A stretch of DNA of 64,000 bases from the NCBI RefSeq assembly GCF_900187015.1, contig NZ_LT906479.1, positions 186,001 to 250,000 on the forward strand, read 5' to 3'. Under the pieces are notes generated by a model. The model was not told where the DNA came from. It saw nothing but the letters and a program-made list of their open reading frames with translations, and made no database searches. Origin of the DNA: Serratia ficaria. GTDB taxonomy: Bacteria > Pseudomonadota > Gammaproteobacteria > Enterobacterales > Enterobacteriaceae. Shown here piece after piece: positions 38,647-49,728 of the stretch; the stretch's first letter is position 1, and the number at the start of each line of letters is the position of its first letter. The position numbers were made by a program, and so were the translations under genes.

Positions 38647-39926
38647 AACTCAATCTGCTTAACGCATTGATCGCCACCGCGGTGCTGTTCGTGATGGCGT
38701 CGTTCCTGATGGGCATGCAGCTCAGCCTGGACGGCACCAAACTGGTGGTGCACGGCGCGGCGGAAGTGCGCTGGATGTGGATCGGCATCGGCTGCGTCAT
38801 CGTCTTCTTCTTCCAGCTGCTGCGGCCGCTGCTGCAACAGGGGCTGAAAAAGGTTTCCGGCCCCGCTTTCGTGCTGCCGAGCTTCGACGGCACCACCCCG
38901 CGGCAAAAGCTGCTGGCGGCGGCGCTGATCGCGGCGGCGGTCGCCTGGCCGTTTCTGGTGTCGCGCGGTACGGTGGATATCGCTACCCTGACGCTGATCT
39001 ACGTGATGCTGGGCCTCGGCCTGAACGTGGTGGTCGGGCTGTCCGGCCTGCTGGTGCTGGGCTACGGCGGCTTCTACGCCATCGGCGCCTACACCTATGC
39101 GCTGCTGAACCACTATTACGGCCTCGGCTTCTGGGAAAGCCTGCCGCTGGCGGGCATCGTCACCGCCGCTTTCGGTTTCCTGCTCGGTTTCCCGGTGCTG
39201 CGGTTGCGCGGCGACTACCTGGCGATAGTCACGCTCGGCTTCGGCGAAATCGTGCGCATCCTGTTGCTGAACAACACCGAGATCACCGGCGGGCCGAACG
39301 GCATCAGCCAGATCCCGAAACCGACCTTCTTCGGCCTGGAGTTCAACCGCAGCGCGCGCGACGGCGGCTGGGACACCTTCCACAACTTCTTTGGCCTGAA
39401 ATACGATCCGAGCGATCGCATCGTGTTCCTCTACCTGGTGGCGCTGCTGCTGGTGGTGCTGACGCTGTTCGTCATCAACCGCCTGCTGCGCATGCCGCTG
39501 GGGCGCGCCTGGGAAGCGCTGCGCGAAGACGAAATCGCCTGCCGTTCGCTGGGCCTTAGCCCGACCCGCATCAAGCTGACCGCCTTTACCATCAGCGCCG
39601 CCTTCGCCGGCTTTGCCGGCACGCTGTTCGCCGCGCGCCAGGGCTTCGTCAGCCCGGAATCCTTTACCTTCGTCGAGTCGGCCTTCGTGCTGGCGATCGT
39701 GGTGCTGGGGGGGATGGGCTCGCAGTTTGCGGTGATCCTGGCGGCGATCCTGCTGGTGGTGTCGCGCGAGCTGATGCGTGACCTGAACGAATACAGCATG
39801 TTGCTGCTGGGCGCGCTGATGGTGCTGATGATGATCTGGCGGCCGCAGGGGCTGCTGCCGATGAAACGGCCGCAGCTCAAGCTGAAGGCGGCGGATATCC
39901 ATGCAGGCAAGGGAGAACAGGCATGA
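38643..39926 (+). CDS. livM: Branched-chain amino acid ABC permease LivM
   Basis: Second channel subunit, 427 residues (E. coli 425), with many hydrophobic segments. [31 protein letters not shown] contains the family core (quoted by [10 protein letters not shown] and [11 protein letters not shown]), and [11 protein letters not shown] is the cytoplasmic loop that contacts the ATPases. Overlaps livH and livG by 4 bp each, so the operon is tightly coupled. Confidence 0.96.
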
Positions 39927-40693
39927 GCGCTCAACCTTTACTGCAGGTCGAAGGGCTGTCGATGCGCTTCGGCGGGCTGCTGGCGGTCAACAAGGTGGCG
40001 CTGCAGCTGAACGAAGGCGAAATAGTCTCTTTGATCGGCCCGAACGGCGCCGGCAAGACCACGGTGTTCAACTGCCTGACCGGTTTTTATCGCCCGACCG
40101 GCGGCACCATCAGGCTGCGCGATCGCCACCTTGAAGGGCTGACGGGGCAGGCCATCGCCCGCATGGGGGTGGTGCGCACCTTCCAGCACGTGCGGCTGTT
40201 CCGCGAAATGACGGTGATCGAGAACCTGCTGGTGGCGCAGCACCAGCACCTGAAAAGCGGTCTGTTCGCCGGGCTGTTGAAAACCCCGGCCTTCCGCCGC
40301 GCCGAAGCCGATGCGCTGGAGCGCGCGGCGGTGTGGCTGGAGCGCGTCGGCCTGCTGGCGATGGCCAACCGCTCGGCGGGCAACCTGGCCTATGGCCAGC
40401 AGCGGCGGCTGGAGATCGCCCGCTGCATGGTGACCCGCCCGGAGCTGCTGATGCTGGACGAACCGGCCGCCGGCCTGAACCCGAAAGAAACCGACGAGCT
40501 GGACCATTTGATCGTCGAGCTGCGCGACCGGCACCGGGTTTCGGTGCTGTTGATTGAGCACGACATGAAGCTGGTGATGGGCATTTCGGACCGCATCTAC
40601 GTGGTGAATCAGGGAACGCCGCTGGCGCAGGGCACGCCGGACGAAATCCGCAACAACCCGGACGTGATCCGGGCCTATCTGGGCGAGGCTTAA
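39923..40693 (+). CDS. livG: Branched-chain amino acid ABC ATPase LivG
   Basis: ATPase subunit, 256 residues (E. coli 255). Walker A is GPNGAGKTT, the signature [14 protein letters not shown], and Walker [14 protein letters not shown]. The C-terminus VIRAYLGEA is the same as in E. coli. Its stop codon coincides with the left end of a palindromic insertion that separates it from livF. Confidence 0.96.
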   Translation: MSAQPLLQVEGLSMRFGGLLAVNKVALQLNEGEIVSLIGPNGAGKTTVFNCLTGFYRPTGGTIRLRDRHLEGLTGQAIARMGVVRTFQHVRLFREMTVIENLLVAQHQHLKSGLFAGLLKTPAFRRAEADALERAAVWLERVGLLAMANRSAGNLAYGQQRRLEIARCMVTRPELLMLDEPAAGLNPKETDELDHLIVELRDRHRVSVLLIEHDMKLVMGISDRIYVVNQGTPLAQGTPDEIRNNPDVIRAYLGEA

Positions 40694-40961
40694 GACTGTG
40701 TCCCATCATTGTTCGTGGCATCGTCGCAGACCCAAAAGCCCGCTATCAAGGCGGAAGATGAAGAACATAGCGGGACTATGTTCAAATCTGACAACGCAGA
40801 GAGCGGGTTTTTTGGGGCGCGACCCACTGGGCTGGGGCTATTTCGCCGCGCCGCTGCGTTACTCACCGTTTATTTGGCCCACCAAACCTCACGGCTCGCG
40901 CCTTGCTGCGCAGCGAAATAACCACCAGCGATGCTCACGCACAATGATGGGGCACAGTCTT
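40692..40961. mobile_element. MITE-like insertion between livG and livF, about 270 bp
   Basis: The ends are inverted repeats of 21 bp with one mismatch: the left begins AAGACTGTG and ends CATCATTGT (40692-40712), the right (40941-40961) is its complement with one base changed. Internal inverted repeats add structure: CCCGCTAT (about 40739) with ATAGCGGG (about 40767), and CCCAAAAGCCCGCT with AGCGGGTTTTTTGGG. No transposase is encoded. The left end overlaps the livG stop and the right end lies next to the livF ATG. A TTA flanks AGACTGTG on both sides and might be a 3-bp target duplication. Confidence 0.8.
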
Positions 40962-40962
40962 T

Positions 40963-41664
<702 letters not shown>

Positions 41665-41710
41665 ACCGCCCCCCTACGAATTAAAAAATAATCAGGTACG
41701 AGAATAAGAA

Positions 41711-42898
41711 ATGAAGACAGAAGGGTTACTCGCGCAGCGCATCGTCAATGTAAAAAGCTCGGCAATCCGTGAATTGCTCAAGCACAGTAAGATGGAAAAC
41801 GTCATTTCGCTGGCGGGCGGCATCCCCTCTGATGCCCTGTTTGACTTCGAAGGGTTGAGCATCGCCACCCAGCAGGCGATCACCGAGCAGCCGAAAAGCG
41901 CCTTTCAGTATGGCCTGACCGAAGGCAGCCCGCTGCTGCGCGAGCGTATCTGCGCGCTGTGCGCCGAGCGCGGCGTTTCCGCCCGCGCGGAAGAGGTGAT
42001 GGTGACCGCCGGCTCTCAGCAGGCGCTGGATCTGGTGATGCGCGCCATCGTCAACCCGGGCGACGTGTTTGTGGTGGAGCGCCCGACCTACCTGGCGGCG
42101 CTGCAGACGCTGGAGCTGGCGGAAGCCAACATCCTGTCGGTCTCCTCCGACAGCGACGGCATGGTGGTGGAAGAACTGGCCGAGCTGTTGAAAACCCAGC
42201 GCATCAAGGGCGTGTACGTGGTGCCGAACTTCGGCAACCCGAGCGGCATCACCCTGAGCGCGGCGCGGCGCGAACTGCTGGTGAAGCTGGCGGCCGAGCA
42301 CAACTTCCTGATCATCGAAGACGACCCGTACGGCGAGCTGCGCTTTACCGATGAGCGCCACGCCACGCTGCATCAGGTTTCGCAGCGGGTGCTGGGCCAC
42401 ACCGATAACATTATCTACACCTCGACCTTCTCCAAGATCCTGGCGCCGGGCCTGCGCCTGGGTTGGGCTATCCTGCCCGAGTTCCTGTTGCACAAGGTGG
42501 CGATCATCAAGCAGGCGGCGGATCTGCATGCCAGCGCGCTGTCGCAGAGCATCGTCGAATGTTACCTGGGGCTGGATCGCCTGCCGGCGCAGATCGAAAA
42601 GATCCGCGCCGCTTACAAGCATAAAGGCGAGATCCTGGCCGGGCTGGTAGAAAAAGAGCTGGGCGACTACATCACCTTCGATCAGCCGAAGGGCGGCATG
42701 TTCCTGTGGGCGCGCTTCCGTCAGCCGTTCAACGCCACCGAGTGGCTGAACACCACTCTGCAGCAGGGCGTAGTGTTCGTGCCGGGGGAATATTTCTTCT
42801 CCGATAACCCGGATCGTTCGACCTTCCGCCTGTCGTTCGCCACCGCGACCGAGCAGCAAATGCAGGAAGCGGTCGCTCGCCTGCGTCGTTCGCTGTAA
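41711..42898 (+). CDS. PLP-dependent aminotransferase, class I/II (LysN/2-aminoadipate type)
   Basis: Cytoplasmic aminotransferase of 395 residues. [12 protein letters not shown] and [14 protein letters not shown] open the domain; [13 protein letters not shown] contacts the cofactor; the lysine in [16 protein letters not shown] should form the Schiff base with PLP. The family includes 2-aminoadipate and branched-chain or aromatic aminotransferases without strict specificity. It follows livF by 46 bp on the same strand, so a role in branched-chain amino acid metabolism is plausible but is inference. Confidence 0.88.
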   Translation: MKTEGLLAQRIVNVKSSAIRELLKHSKMENVISLAGGIPSDALFDFEGLSIATQQAITEQPKSAFQYGLTEGSPLLRERICALCAERGVSARAEEVMVTAGSQQALDLVMRAIVNPGDVFVVERPTYLAALQTLELAEANILSVSSDSDGMVVEELAELLKTQRIKGVYVVPNFGNPSGITLSAARRELLVKLAAEHNFLIIEDDPYGELRFTDERHATLHQVSQRVLGHTDNIIYTSTFSKILAPGLRLGWAILPEFLLHKVAIIKQAADLHASALSQSIVECYLGLDRLPAQIEKIRAAYKHKGEILAGLVEKELGDYITFDQPKGGMFLWARFRQPFNATEWLNTTLQQGVVFVPGEYFFSDNPDRSTFRLSFATATEQQMQEAVARLRRSL

Positions 42899-42963
42899 TT
42901 TCCACGGCGGCGGGGCGCACTGCCTCGCCGTCGACATCAAAACGCAATCTGCACTTCACTCTC

Positions 42964-43003
42964 CCGTCATCCGGCTGTCATCTAACGGTTATTTTTCTGT
43001 CAT
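42964..43003 (+). promoter_or_regulatory. Tandem Pho boxes upstream of ugpB
   Basis: Three PhoB half-sites on one strand: CCGTCAT (42964-42970), CTGTCAT (42975-42981) and CTGTCAT (42997-43003). The first two are 11 bp apart, forming a full Pho box; the third is another 22 bp on, still in helical phase. The ugp operon is PhoB-controlled in E. coli, so phosphate starvation is the likely inducer here. Confidence 0.8.
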
Positions 43004-43060
43004 CCGCGCATGGCATGTTAGCTTCCGAACAAAAAACTGATTCTTTTCGCTCACGCGCTT

Positions 43061-43105
43061 ATTGCCCCAATAGATTTCACGTTGCAGCAAGGCGGCTGCG
43101 GCTTG
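43061..43105. repeat. Half copy of the palindromic repeat upstream of ugpB
   Basis: CGTTGCAGCAAGGCGGC within this stretch matches the arm of the elements at 12139-12240 and 27802-27932. Only one arm is present. It lies in the ugpB leader, between the Pho boxes and the ribosome-binding site CAGGAG. Confidence 0.55.
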
Positions 43106-43146
43106 AGAGATGCAGGGGATACACCAGCTTTTTTCAGGAGTTAGGC

Positions 43147-44466
43147 ATGCTCACCTACGCTATTCGCAAAACCACGCTGTGCGTCGCGTTGACCCTGGCG
43201 GTCAGCACCCAGGCACTGGCGGCGACCGAGATCCCGTTCTGGCACTCAATGGAAGGCGAACTGGGTAAGGAAGTGGATTCCCTGGCGGACCGCTTCAACC
43301 AGACCCACAGCGACGTCAAGATCGTACCGGTTTATAAGGGCAACTACGAACAGAGCCTGGCGGCGGGCATTGCCGCTTACCGCTCCGGCAAGGCGCCGGC
43401 GATCCTACAGGTGTACGAAGTGGGCACCGCCACCATGATGGCGAGCAAAGCGATCAAACCGGTGTATGAGGTGTTTAAAGACGCCGGCATCAACTTCGAC
43501 GAGTCGGTGTTCGTGCCGACGGTGGCCGGCTATTACACCGACAACAAGAGCGGCCACCTGCTGTCTCAACCGTTCAACAGCTCTACCCCGGTGTTGTACT
43601 ACAACAAGGACGCCTTCAGGAAGGCCGGCCTGAACCCGGAACAACCGCCGAAAACCTGGCAGGAGCTGGCGGCGGATACCGCCAGGCTGCGCGCGGCCGG
43701 CATGAAGTGCGGCTATGCCAGCGGCTGGCAGGGCTGGATCCAGCTGGAGAACTTCAGCGCCTGGCACGGCGTGCCGTTCGCCACCGAAAACAACGGCTTC
43801 GGCGGCGCCAACGCCAAGCTGGAATTCAATCAGCCGCTGCAGGTGAAGCACATTCAGCTGCTGGAAGACATGAACAAGAAGGGTGATTTCACCTACTTCG
43901 GCCGCAAAGACGAGTCCACCGAGAAGTTCTACAGCGGCGACTGCGCCATCACTACCGCGTCGTCCGGTTCGCTGGCGGATATCAAGCACTACGCCAAGTT
44001 CAACTACGGCGTGGGCATGATGCCGTACGACGCCGACGCCAAAAACGCGCCGCAGAACGCCATCATCGGCGGGGCCAGCCTGTGGGTGATGAACGGCAAA
44101 GACGCCGCTACCTACAAGGGCGTGGCCGAGTTCCTGCAGTATCTGGCGCAGCCGGAGATCGCCGCCGAGTGGCACCAGAAGACCGGCTATCTGCCGATCA
44201 CCACCGCCGCTTACGACCTGACCCAACAGCAGGGATTCTACGACAAGAACCCGGGCGCCGACGTCGCCACGCGCCAGATGCTGAACAAGCCGCCGTTGCC
44301 GTTCACCAAGGGCCTGCGCCTGGGCAATATGCCGCAGATCCGCAGCGTGGTGGATGAAGAACTGGAAAGCGTCTGGACCGGCAAGAAAACGCCTCAGCAG
44401 GCGCTGGATGCCGCCGTACAGCGCGGTGATGTACTGCTGCGCCGCTTCGAATCTTCGACGCAATAA
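43147..44466 (+). CDS. ugpB: sn-Glycerol-3-phosphate-binding protein UgpB
   Basis: Periplasmic binding protein for glycerol-3-phosphate and glycerophosphodiesters, 439 residues (E. coli 438). Signal peptide cleaved near [27 protein letters not shown] is the recognisable mature N-terminus (quoted by [12 protein letters not shown]), and the [14 protein letters not shown] segment is conserved. The frame is open from 43015, but CAGGAG 7 nt before 43147 and the family length fix the start. First gene of ugpBAECQ. Confidence 0.96.
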   Translation: MLTYAIRKTTLCVALTLAVSTQALAATEIPFWHSMEGELGKEVDSLADRFNQTHSDVKIVPVYKGNYEQSLAAGIAAYRSGKAPAILQVYEVGTATMMASKAIKPVYEVFKDAGINFDESVFVPTVAGYYTDNKSGHLLSQPFNSSTPVLYYNKDAFRKAGLNPEQPPKTWQELAADTARLRAAGMKCGYASGWQGWIQLENFSAWHGVPFATENNGFGGANAKLEFNQPLQVKHIQLLEDMNKKGDFTYFGRKDESTEKFYSGDCAITTASSGSLADIKHYAKFNYGVGMMPYDADAKNAPQNAIIGGASLWVMNGKDAATYKGVAEFLQYLAQPEIAAEWHQKTGYLPITTAAYDLTQQQGFYDKNPGADVATRQMLNKPPLPFTKGLRLGNMPQIRSVVDEELESVWTGKKTPQQALDAAVQRGDVLLRRFESSTQ

Positions 44467-44468
44467 TC

Positions 44469-44596
44469 CCATTTGACTACTGCGCTTGCCATCTTGGGAT
44501 TGGGCAGTGCTCGGACTCCTCACGTACTACGTGTACGCTCCGGATCCTGTGCGCTGTCCGCACCCAATCTGGCGGCGCTCGCAACGTCAACTGGAA
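44469..44596. repeat. Palindromic element between ugpB and ugpA
   Basis: An imperfect inverted repeat of about 125 bp centred on CACGTACTACGTG (44521-44533). The arms share TTGAC, TTGC, GCCA and ATTGGG in inverted order. It differs in sequence from the ftsY and glp elements. It lies in the 209-bp gap after ugpB and would fold into a long hairpin in the operon mRNA. No gene is present. Confidence 0.7.
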
Positions 44597-44675
44597 TTAT
44601 TGCAGTCATGATTTTTGGCTACCGCACTTCGCCTCGTTTCGAATTGCCCATCTTTGTCTGCATGAGTCCTAGATT

Positions 44676-45563
44676 ATGAGCTCACATCGTCCCGGTTTCG
44701 GCTGCAGCTGGCTGCCCTATGTGTTGGTGCTGCCGCAGCTGCTGATTACCGCAATCTTCTTTCTGTGGCCCGCCGGCGAGGCGCTGTGGTACTCGGTCCA
44801 GAGCCTCGATCCCTTCGGCCTGTCCAGCCAGTTTGTCGGGCTGGATAACTTTACCCAGCTGTTCCAAGACCCTTACTACCTCGATTCGTTTTACACCACG
44901 CTGATTTTCAGCTTGCTGGTGGCGGGCATCGGGCTGGTGGTGTCGCTGTTCTTCGCCGCGCTGGTGGATTACGTACTGCGCGGCAGCCGCATCTACCGCA
45001 CGCTGATGATCCTGCCTTACGCGGTGGCGCCGGCGGTGGCGGCGGTGCTGTGGATCTTCCTGTTCAACCCGGGGCTGGGGTTGATCACCCATTTCCTCAA
45101 CGGGCTGGGCTACAGCTGGAACCATGCGCAAAACAGCGGACAGGCGATGTTCCTGGTGGTGCTGGCCTCGGTATGGCAGCAGATCAGCTATAACTTTCTG
45201 TTTTTCCTCGCGGCGTTGCAGTCTATTCCGCGCTCGCTGGTGGAGGCCGCCGCTATCGACGGCGCCGGCCCGGTACGGCGTTTCTTCAATTTGGTATTGC
45301 CGTTGATCACCCCGGTGAGCTTCTTCCTGCTGGTGGTCAATCTGGTGTACGCCTTCTTCGACACCTTCCCGGTGATCGACGCCGCCACCGGCGGCGGGCC
45401 GGTGCAGTCCACCACCACGCTGATCTACAAGATCTACCGCGAAGGCTTCGCCGGCCTGGATCTGTCCAGCTCCGCCGCGCAGTCGGTGATCCTGATGCTG
45501 CTGGTGATCGGTCTGACGGTGATCCAGTTCCGTTTCGTAGAACGTAAGGTGCGCTACCAATGA
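44676..45563 (+). CDS. ugpA: Glycerol-3-phosphate ABC permease UgpA
   Basis: Inner-membrane permease of 295 residues, the E. coli length. Six hydrophobic segments; the EAA loop [20 protein letters not shown] contacts the ATPase (quoted by EAAAIDGAG). The segments [10 protein letters not shown] and [12 protein letters not shown] are the same as or close to E. coli UgpA. Its ribosome-binding site is weak and it is separated from ugpB by a palindromic element, which would favour excess binding protein. Overlaps ugpE by 4 bp. Confidence 0.96.
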   Translation: MSSHRPGFGCSWLPYVLVLPQLLITAIFFLWPAGEALWYSVQSLDPFGLSSQFVGLDNFTQLFQDPYYLDSFYTTLIFSLLVAGIGLVVSLFFAALVDYVLRGSRIYRTLMILPYAVAPAVAAVLWIFLFNPGLGLITHFLNGLGYSWNHAQNSGQAMFLVVLASVWQQISYNFLFFLAALQSIPRSLVEAAAIDGAGPVRRFFNLVLPLITPVSFFLLVVNLVYAFFDTFPVIDAATGGGPVQSTTTLIYKIYREGFAGLDLSSSAAQSVILMLLVIGLTVIQFRFVERKVRYQ

Positions 45564-46405
45564 TTGAGAATCGACGCGGGCTGGATATCTTCAGCCATGT
45601 GATGCTGATAATCGGCGTGCTGGTGGTGCTGTTCCCGCTGTACGTGGCCTTTGTCGCCGCCACGCTGGACGACAAACAGGTGTTCCAGGTGCCGATGACC
45701 CTGGTGCCGGGCGGCCACCTGTGGGAGAACATCCGCAATATCTGGCAGGGCGGCGTGGGCAACCTCAAGGTGCCGTTCTCGCTGCTGCTGCTGAACAGCG
45801 TGATCATGGCGCTGGCGATCACCTTCGGCAAAATTGTGGTGTCGGTGCTGTCGGCTTACGCCATCGTTTACTTCCGTTTTCCGCTGCGCAGCCTGTTTTT
45901 CTGGCTGATCTTCCTCACCCTGATGTTGCCGGTAGAGGTGCGCATCTTCCCGACGGTGGAGGTGATCTCCAACCTCAACCTGCTGGACAGCTACACCGGC
46001 CTGACGCTGCCGCTGATGGCCTCGGCCACCGCCACCTTCCTGCTGCGCCAGTTCTTCATGACGCTGCCGGACGAGTTGCTGGAAGCGGCGCGCATCGACG
46101 GCGCCGGGCCGATGCGCTTTTTCTGGGACATCGTGCTGCCGCTGTCGAAGACCAACCTGGCGGCGCTGTTCGTCATCACCTTCATCTACGGTTGGAACCA
46201 GTACCTGTGGCCGATCCTGATCGCCAGCGACGCCTCGATGGGCACCGCAGTGGCGGGCATCAAGAGCATGATCTCCACCTCCGGCGCGCCGACCCAGTGG
46301 AATCAGGTGATGGCGGCGATGATCTTGACCTTAATCCCACCGCTGGCGGTGGTTCTTCTGATGCAGCGCTGGTTTGTGCGCGGTCTCGTCGACAGCGAGA
46401 AGTAA
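45560..46405 (+). CDS. ugpE: Glycerol-3-phosphate ABC permease UgpE
   Basis: Second permease subunit, 281 residues, with six hydrophobic segments. The EAA loop is [20 protein letters not shown] (seen as [10 protein letters not shown]), and [17 protein letters not shown] is conserved. Works with UgpA, UgpC and UgpB in glycerol-3-phosphate uptake under phosphate limitation. Starts within the ugpA stop region and is followed after 16 bp by ugpC. Confidence 0.96.
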   Translation: MIENRRGLDIFSHVMLIIGVLVVLFPLYVAFVAATLDDKQVFQVPMTLVPGGHLWENIRNIWQGGVGNLKVPFSLLLLNSVIMALAITFGKIVVSVLSAYAIVYFRFPLRSLFFWLIFLTLMLPVEVRIFPTVEVISNLNLLDSYTGLTLPLMASATATFLLRQFFMTLPDELLEAARIDGAGPMRFFWDIVLPLSKTNLAALFVITFIYGWNQYLWPILIASDASMGTAVAGIKSMISTSGAPTQWNQVMAAMILTLIPPLAVVLLMQRWFVRGLVDSEK

Positions 46406-46421
46406 CGAGAGAAATTTTCAC

Positions 46422-47495
46422 ATGGCAGGTTTAAAACTACAGGCGGTCACCAAGTCTTACGACGGCAAAACGCCGGTGATCAAACAGATCGACCTCGATG
46501 TGGCGGACGGCGAGTTTATCGTGATGGTCGGCCCGTCCGGCTGCGGCAAATCCACGCTGCTGCGCATGGTGGCCGGGCTGGAGCGCACCACCAGCGGCGA
46601 TATTTATATCGATAGCCAAAGGGTCACCGATCTGGAGCCGAAGGATCGCGGCATCGCGATGGTGTTCCAGAACTACGCCTTGTACCCGCACATGAGCGTG
46701 TACGACAACATGGCCTACGGCCTGAAGATCCGCGGGTTCGGCAAGGATCATATCCGTCAGCGGGTTGAGGAGGCGGCGCGCATTCTGGAGCTGGAGCCGC
46801 TGCTGCGGCGCAAGCCGCGCGAGCTGTCCGGCGGCCAGCGCCAGCGGGTGGCGATGGGGCGCGCCATCGTGCGCGAACCGGCGGTGTTTCTGTTCGACGA
46901 ACCGCTGTCCAACCTGGACGCCAAGCTGCGGGTGCAGATGCGCCTCGAGCTGCAGCAGCTGCATCGCCGGCTGAAAACCACCAGCCTGTACGTGACGCAC
47001 GACCAGGTGGAGGCGATGACCCTGGCGCAGCGGGTGATCGTGATGAACAAAGGGGTGGCGGAGCAAATCGGCACCCCGAGCGAAGTGTATCAGCGCCCGG
47101 CGTCGCTGTTCGTCGCCAGCTTTATCGGCTCGCCGGCGATGAACCTGCTGCCGGGCAGCCTGAGCGCCGACGGCGGCCAACTGCAGCTGGCGGGCGGCAT
47201 GACGCTGACCTTGCCGCAGGCCAAACCTCAGTGGGCGGGGCGCCAGTTGACGTTGGGCATCCGCCCGGAGCATATTCGACTGGCCACGCGCGAGCAGGGC
47301 GGCGTGCCGCTGCAGCTGCAAACGCTGGAGCTGTTGGGCGCCGACAACCTGGCGCACGGGCAGTGGGGCGGCCACGGGGTGATCGCGCGTTTGACGCATG
47401 AAACCTTGCCGGCGGCGGGCAGTACGCTATATTTGCAGCTGCCTGCACAGGCGCTGCACTTTTTTGATACCCACAGCGGATTAAGGATGGAATGA
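46422..47495 (+). CDS. ugpC: Glycerol-3-phosphate ABC ATPase UgpC
   Basis: ATPase of 357 residues (E. coli 356) in the MalK group, which has a C-terminal regulatory domain after the nucleotide-binding domain. Walker A is GPSGCGKST, signature [14 protein letters not shown] and Walker [13 protein letters not shown]. The C-terminal part contains [11 protein letters not shown]. The frame reaches upstream to 46374 inside ugpE, but family agreement puts the start at 46422. Overlaps ugpQ by 4 bp. Confidence 0.96.
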   Translation: MAGLKLQAVTKSYDGKTPVIKQIDLDVADGEFIVMVGPSGCGKSTLLRMVAGLERTTSGDIYIDSQRVTDLEPKDRGIAMVFQNYALYPHMSVYDNMAYGLKIRGFGKDHIRQRVEEAARILELEPLLRRKPRELSGGQRQRVAMGRAIVREPAVFLFDEPLSNLDAKLRVQMRLELQQLHRRLKTTSLYVTHDQVEAMTLAQRVIVMNKGVAEQIGTPSEVYQRPASLFVASFIGSPAMNLLPGSLSADGGQLQLAGGMTLTLPQAKPQWAGRQLTLGIRPEHIRLATREQGGVPLQLQTLELLGADNLAHGQWGGHGVIARLTHETLPAAGSTLYLQLPAQALHFFDTHSGLRME

Positions 47496-48232
47496 TGACC
47501 ACAGCCTGGTCTTATCCTCATATCGTCGCCCACCGCGGCGGCGGTTCTCTGGCGCCGGAAAACACCCTGGCGGCGATCGACGTCGGCGCGCGCCACGGCC
47601 ATAAAATGATCGAGTTTGACGCCAAGCTGGCGCAGGACGGGCAAATCTTCCTGCTGCATGACGATACCCTGGATCGCACCAGCAACGGCTGGGGCGTGGC
47701 GGGCGAACTGCCGTGGGACAAGCTGGTGCAGCTCGACGCCGGCAACTGGTACAGCTCGGCCTACAAGGGCGAGCGGCTGCCGCTGCTGTCGGACGTGGCG
47801 GAGCGTTGTCGGCAACACGGGCTGATGGCCAATATCGAAATCAAACCCACCACCGGCAGCGACGACGAAACCGGCCGGGTAGTGGCGCTGGCGGCGCGCC
47901 TGCTGTGGCAGGGGCAGACCGACCCGTTGCTGTCCTCGTTCTCGGTTGAGGCGCTGGCGGCGGCGCAGCGCACCGTACCGGACCTGCCGCGCGGGCTGTT
48001 GCTGGACGAATGGGACGACAACTGGCGTGAACTCACCGAACGATTGGGCTGCGTCTCCTTGCATATCAACCATAAAGAGCTGACCGCTGAACGGGTGGCG
48101 GCGCTGAAAGGCGCCGGGTTGCGCATTCTGGCGTATACCGTCAATCAGCCGCAACGCGCGCGCTTGCTGCTGGACTGGGGCGTTGACTGCATTTGTACCG
48201 ACCGGATAGATTTGATCGGCCCGGATTTCTGA
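47492..48232 (+). CDS. ugpQ: Cytoplasmic glycerophosphodiester phosphodiesterase UgpQ
   Basis: Cleaves imported glycerophosphodiesters to glycerol-3-phosphate and an alcohol. 246 residues, no signal peptide, which distinguishes it from the periplasmic GlpQ at 10986-12068. Catalytic segments are [24 protein letters not shown] and [13 protein letters not shown]. Two tandem ATGs (47492 and 47495) are possible starts. Last gene of ugpBAECQ. Confidence 0.96.
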   Translation: MMTTAWSYPHIVAHRGGGSLAPENTLAAIDVGARHGHKMIEFDAKLAQDGQIFLLHDDTLDRTSNGWGVAGELPWDKLVQLDAGNWYSSAYKGERLPLLSDVAERCRQHGLMANIEIKPTTGSDDETGRVVALAARLLWQGQTDPLLSSFSVEALAAAQRTVPDLPRGLLLDEWDDNWRELTERLGCVSLHINHKELTAERVAALKGAGLRILAYTVNQPQRARLLLDWGVDCICTDRIDLIGPDF

Positions 48233-48313
48233 ATTGCAGAGCATTGAGGAATAACGGCGCCCGTTGAAACCCGCGACGACATTGCCCGCCGCCGCGCCAC
48301 CGGAAGGAATGTG

Positions 48314-49270
48314 ATGTCCGCCTTTATCGTTTCACTGTGGCACCAGATAGTGCTGTCTTTACCGTTATTTGTGTTGATCGTGCTGGGATACGGCCTGATT
48401 CGCTGGGGGAAATGGCCTGCAGGAGTCACCGACGGCCTGACCCGCTTCGTTTTCTCCCTCGCGCTGCCGGCCATGCTGTTCCGCATGATGTGCGATTTCT
48501 CGCAGCGGCCGGCGGTGGACGCCCGGCTGCTGATCGCCTTCTTCGGCAGCTGCCTGGTGGTGTTCGTCGTCGGCCGCATCGCCGCCCGCCGGCTGTTCGG
48601 CCTGGACGGCGTGTCAGGTTCGGTGTTCGCGCTGGGCGGCATTTTCTCCAATAACGTGATGCTCGGCCTGCCGATCGCCAGCGTCATGCTCGGTGAGGCG
48701 GCGATCCCGTCGGTGGCGCTGGTGCTGGTGTTCAACGGCCTGATCCTGTGGACGCTGGTGACCGTTTCCATTGAATGGGCGCGCAACGGTTCGCCGACGC
48801 TGCACGGCTTCATCAAAACCGCCCGCAGCGTACTGACTAACCCGCTGATCATCGGCATCCTGTCCGGCACCCTGTTCAGCCTCACCGGGCTGCCGCTGCC
48901 GGCGTTCGTCGATCAGCCGGTCAGCATGCTCGGCCAGGTGGCGGCGCCGTTGTCGCTGGTGGTGCTCGGCATGGGGCTGGCGGAATATCGCATTGGCGAA
49001 GGCTGGCAGCTGAGCAGCGCCATCTGTTTCCTCAAGCTGCTTGTGCAGCCGCTGGTGGTTTGGCTGCTGGCCTGGATGATGGACCTGCCGCCGATGGAAA
49101 CCCGCGTGGTGGTGCTGTTGGGATCGATGGCGGTGGGGGTGAACGTTTATCTGATGTCGCGTCAGTTCAACGTGCTCACCGGCCCGGCCGCCACCAGCCT
49201 GGTGATGTCCACCGCGCTGGCGGCGATCACCACCCCTTTAATCCTCACCGTTATGGGCGTGCGGGCGTAG
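48314..49270 (+). CDS. AEC (auxin efflux carrier) family transporter
   Basis: Membrane protein of 318 residues with about ten hydrophobic segments, of the AEC permease family that includes MdcF and YfdV-like malonate or organic anion carriers. GLTRFVFSLALPAMLFRMM and GGIFSNNVMLGLPI are typical (seen as FSLALPAMLF and NNVMLGLP). The start at ATG 48314 has AAGGA about 6 nt upstream; a GTG at 48311 is adjacent. Substrate unknown. Its 3' end overlaps the convergent yhhA gene by 20 bp. Confidence 0.85.
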   Translation: MSAFIVSLWHQIVLSLPLFVLIVLGYGLIRWGKWPAGVTDGLTRFVFSLALPAMLFRMMCDFSQRPAVDARLLIAFFGSCLVVFVVGRIAARRLFGLDGVSGSVFALGGIFSNNVMLGLPIASVMLGEAAIPSVALVLVFNGLILWTLVTVSIEWARNGSPTLHGFIKTARSVLTNPLIIGILSGTLFSLTGLPLPAFVDQPVSMLGQVAAPLSLVVLGMGLAEYRIGEGWQLSSAICFLKLLVQPLVVWLLAWMMDLPPMETRVVVLLGSMAVGVNVYLMSRQFNVLTGPAATSLVMSTALAAITTPLILTVMGVRA

Positions 49271-49577
49271 CCGGCAACGGCGCCTGCGGCACCGCCGGCG
49301 CCGTGCGTTGGAACGGATCGCGCGGCTGATTGCCGTTTGGCAGCGGCTGGCCGCCGTTTGGCGTGGTTTTCAGCAGCCGCTGTTGGTGGTTGTCGAACTG
49401 CCGCTGTTGCTGCAGGCGGCGCTGGTCCAGCTGCTGATTGTTCAGCATGCGCTGCTGCTGCGCCTGCTGGCTGCGCTGGTTGAGCAACTGCTGCTGTGAG
49501 TCGAGCTCGGTGACGCCGTTGGCCGCGGCCGCCAGACCGGGCAGCAGCAGGCCGAACAGAATGTGATAAGTTTTCAT
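49251..49577 (-). CDS. yhhA: DUF2756 family protein YhhA
   Basis: A 108-residue exported protein: signal peptide to about residue 20 (ending LAAAANG), then a Gln-, Arg- and Leu-rich helical stretch with many QQ pairs, and a Pro-rich tail. It matches YhhA of E. coli, which also lies next to ugpQ, in its composition and position. Function unknown. The C-terminal codons overlap the AEC transporter gene on the other strand. Confidence 0.8.
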   Translation of the reverse strand: MKTYHILFGLLLPGLAAAANGVTELDSQQQLLNQRSQQAQQQRMLNNQQLDQRRLQQQRQFDNHQQRLLKTTPNGGQPLPNGNQPRDPFQRTAPAVPQAPLPATPARP

Positions 49578-49728
49578 GATATTTACCTCGCCTTTCCATT
49601 AAGCCTAATCCAAAGGTGAAAATTTGCCGACAGTTTGCATTTCGAGCAGACGTCAACCGCCTTTTCGTTACCCCGCGCCGCGCCTTCCGTTACAATCGCC
49701 CTTTCTGAATTTTTAGGGTGAACCCATC

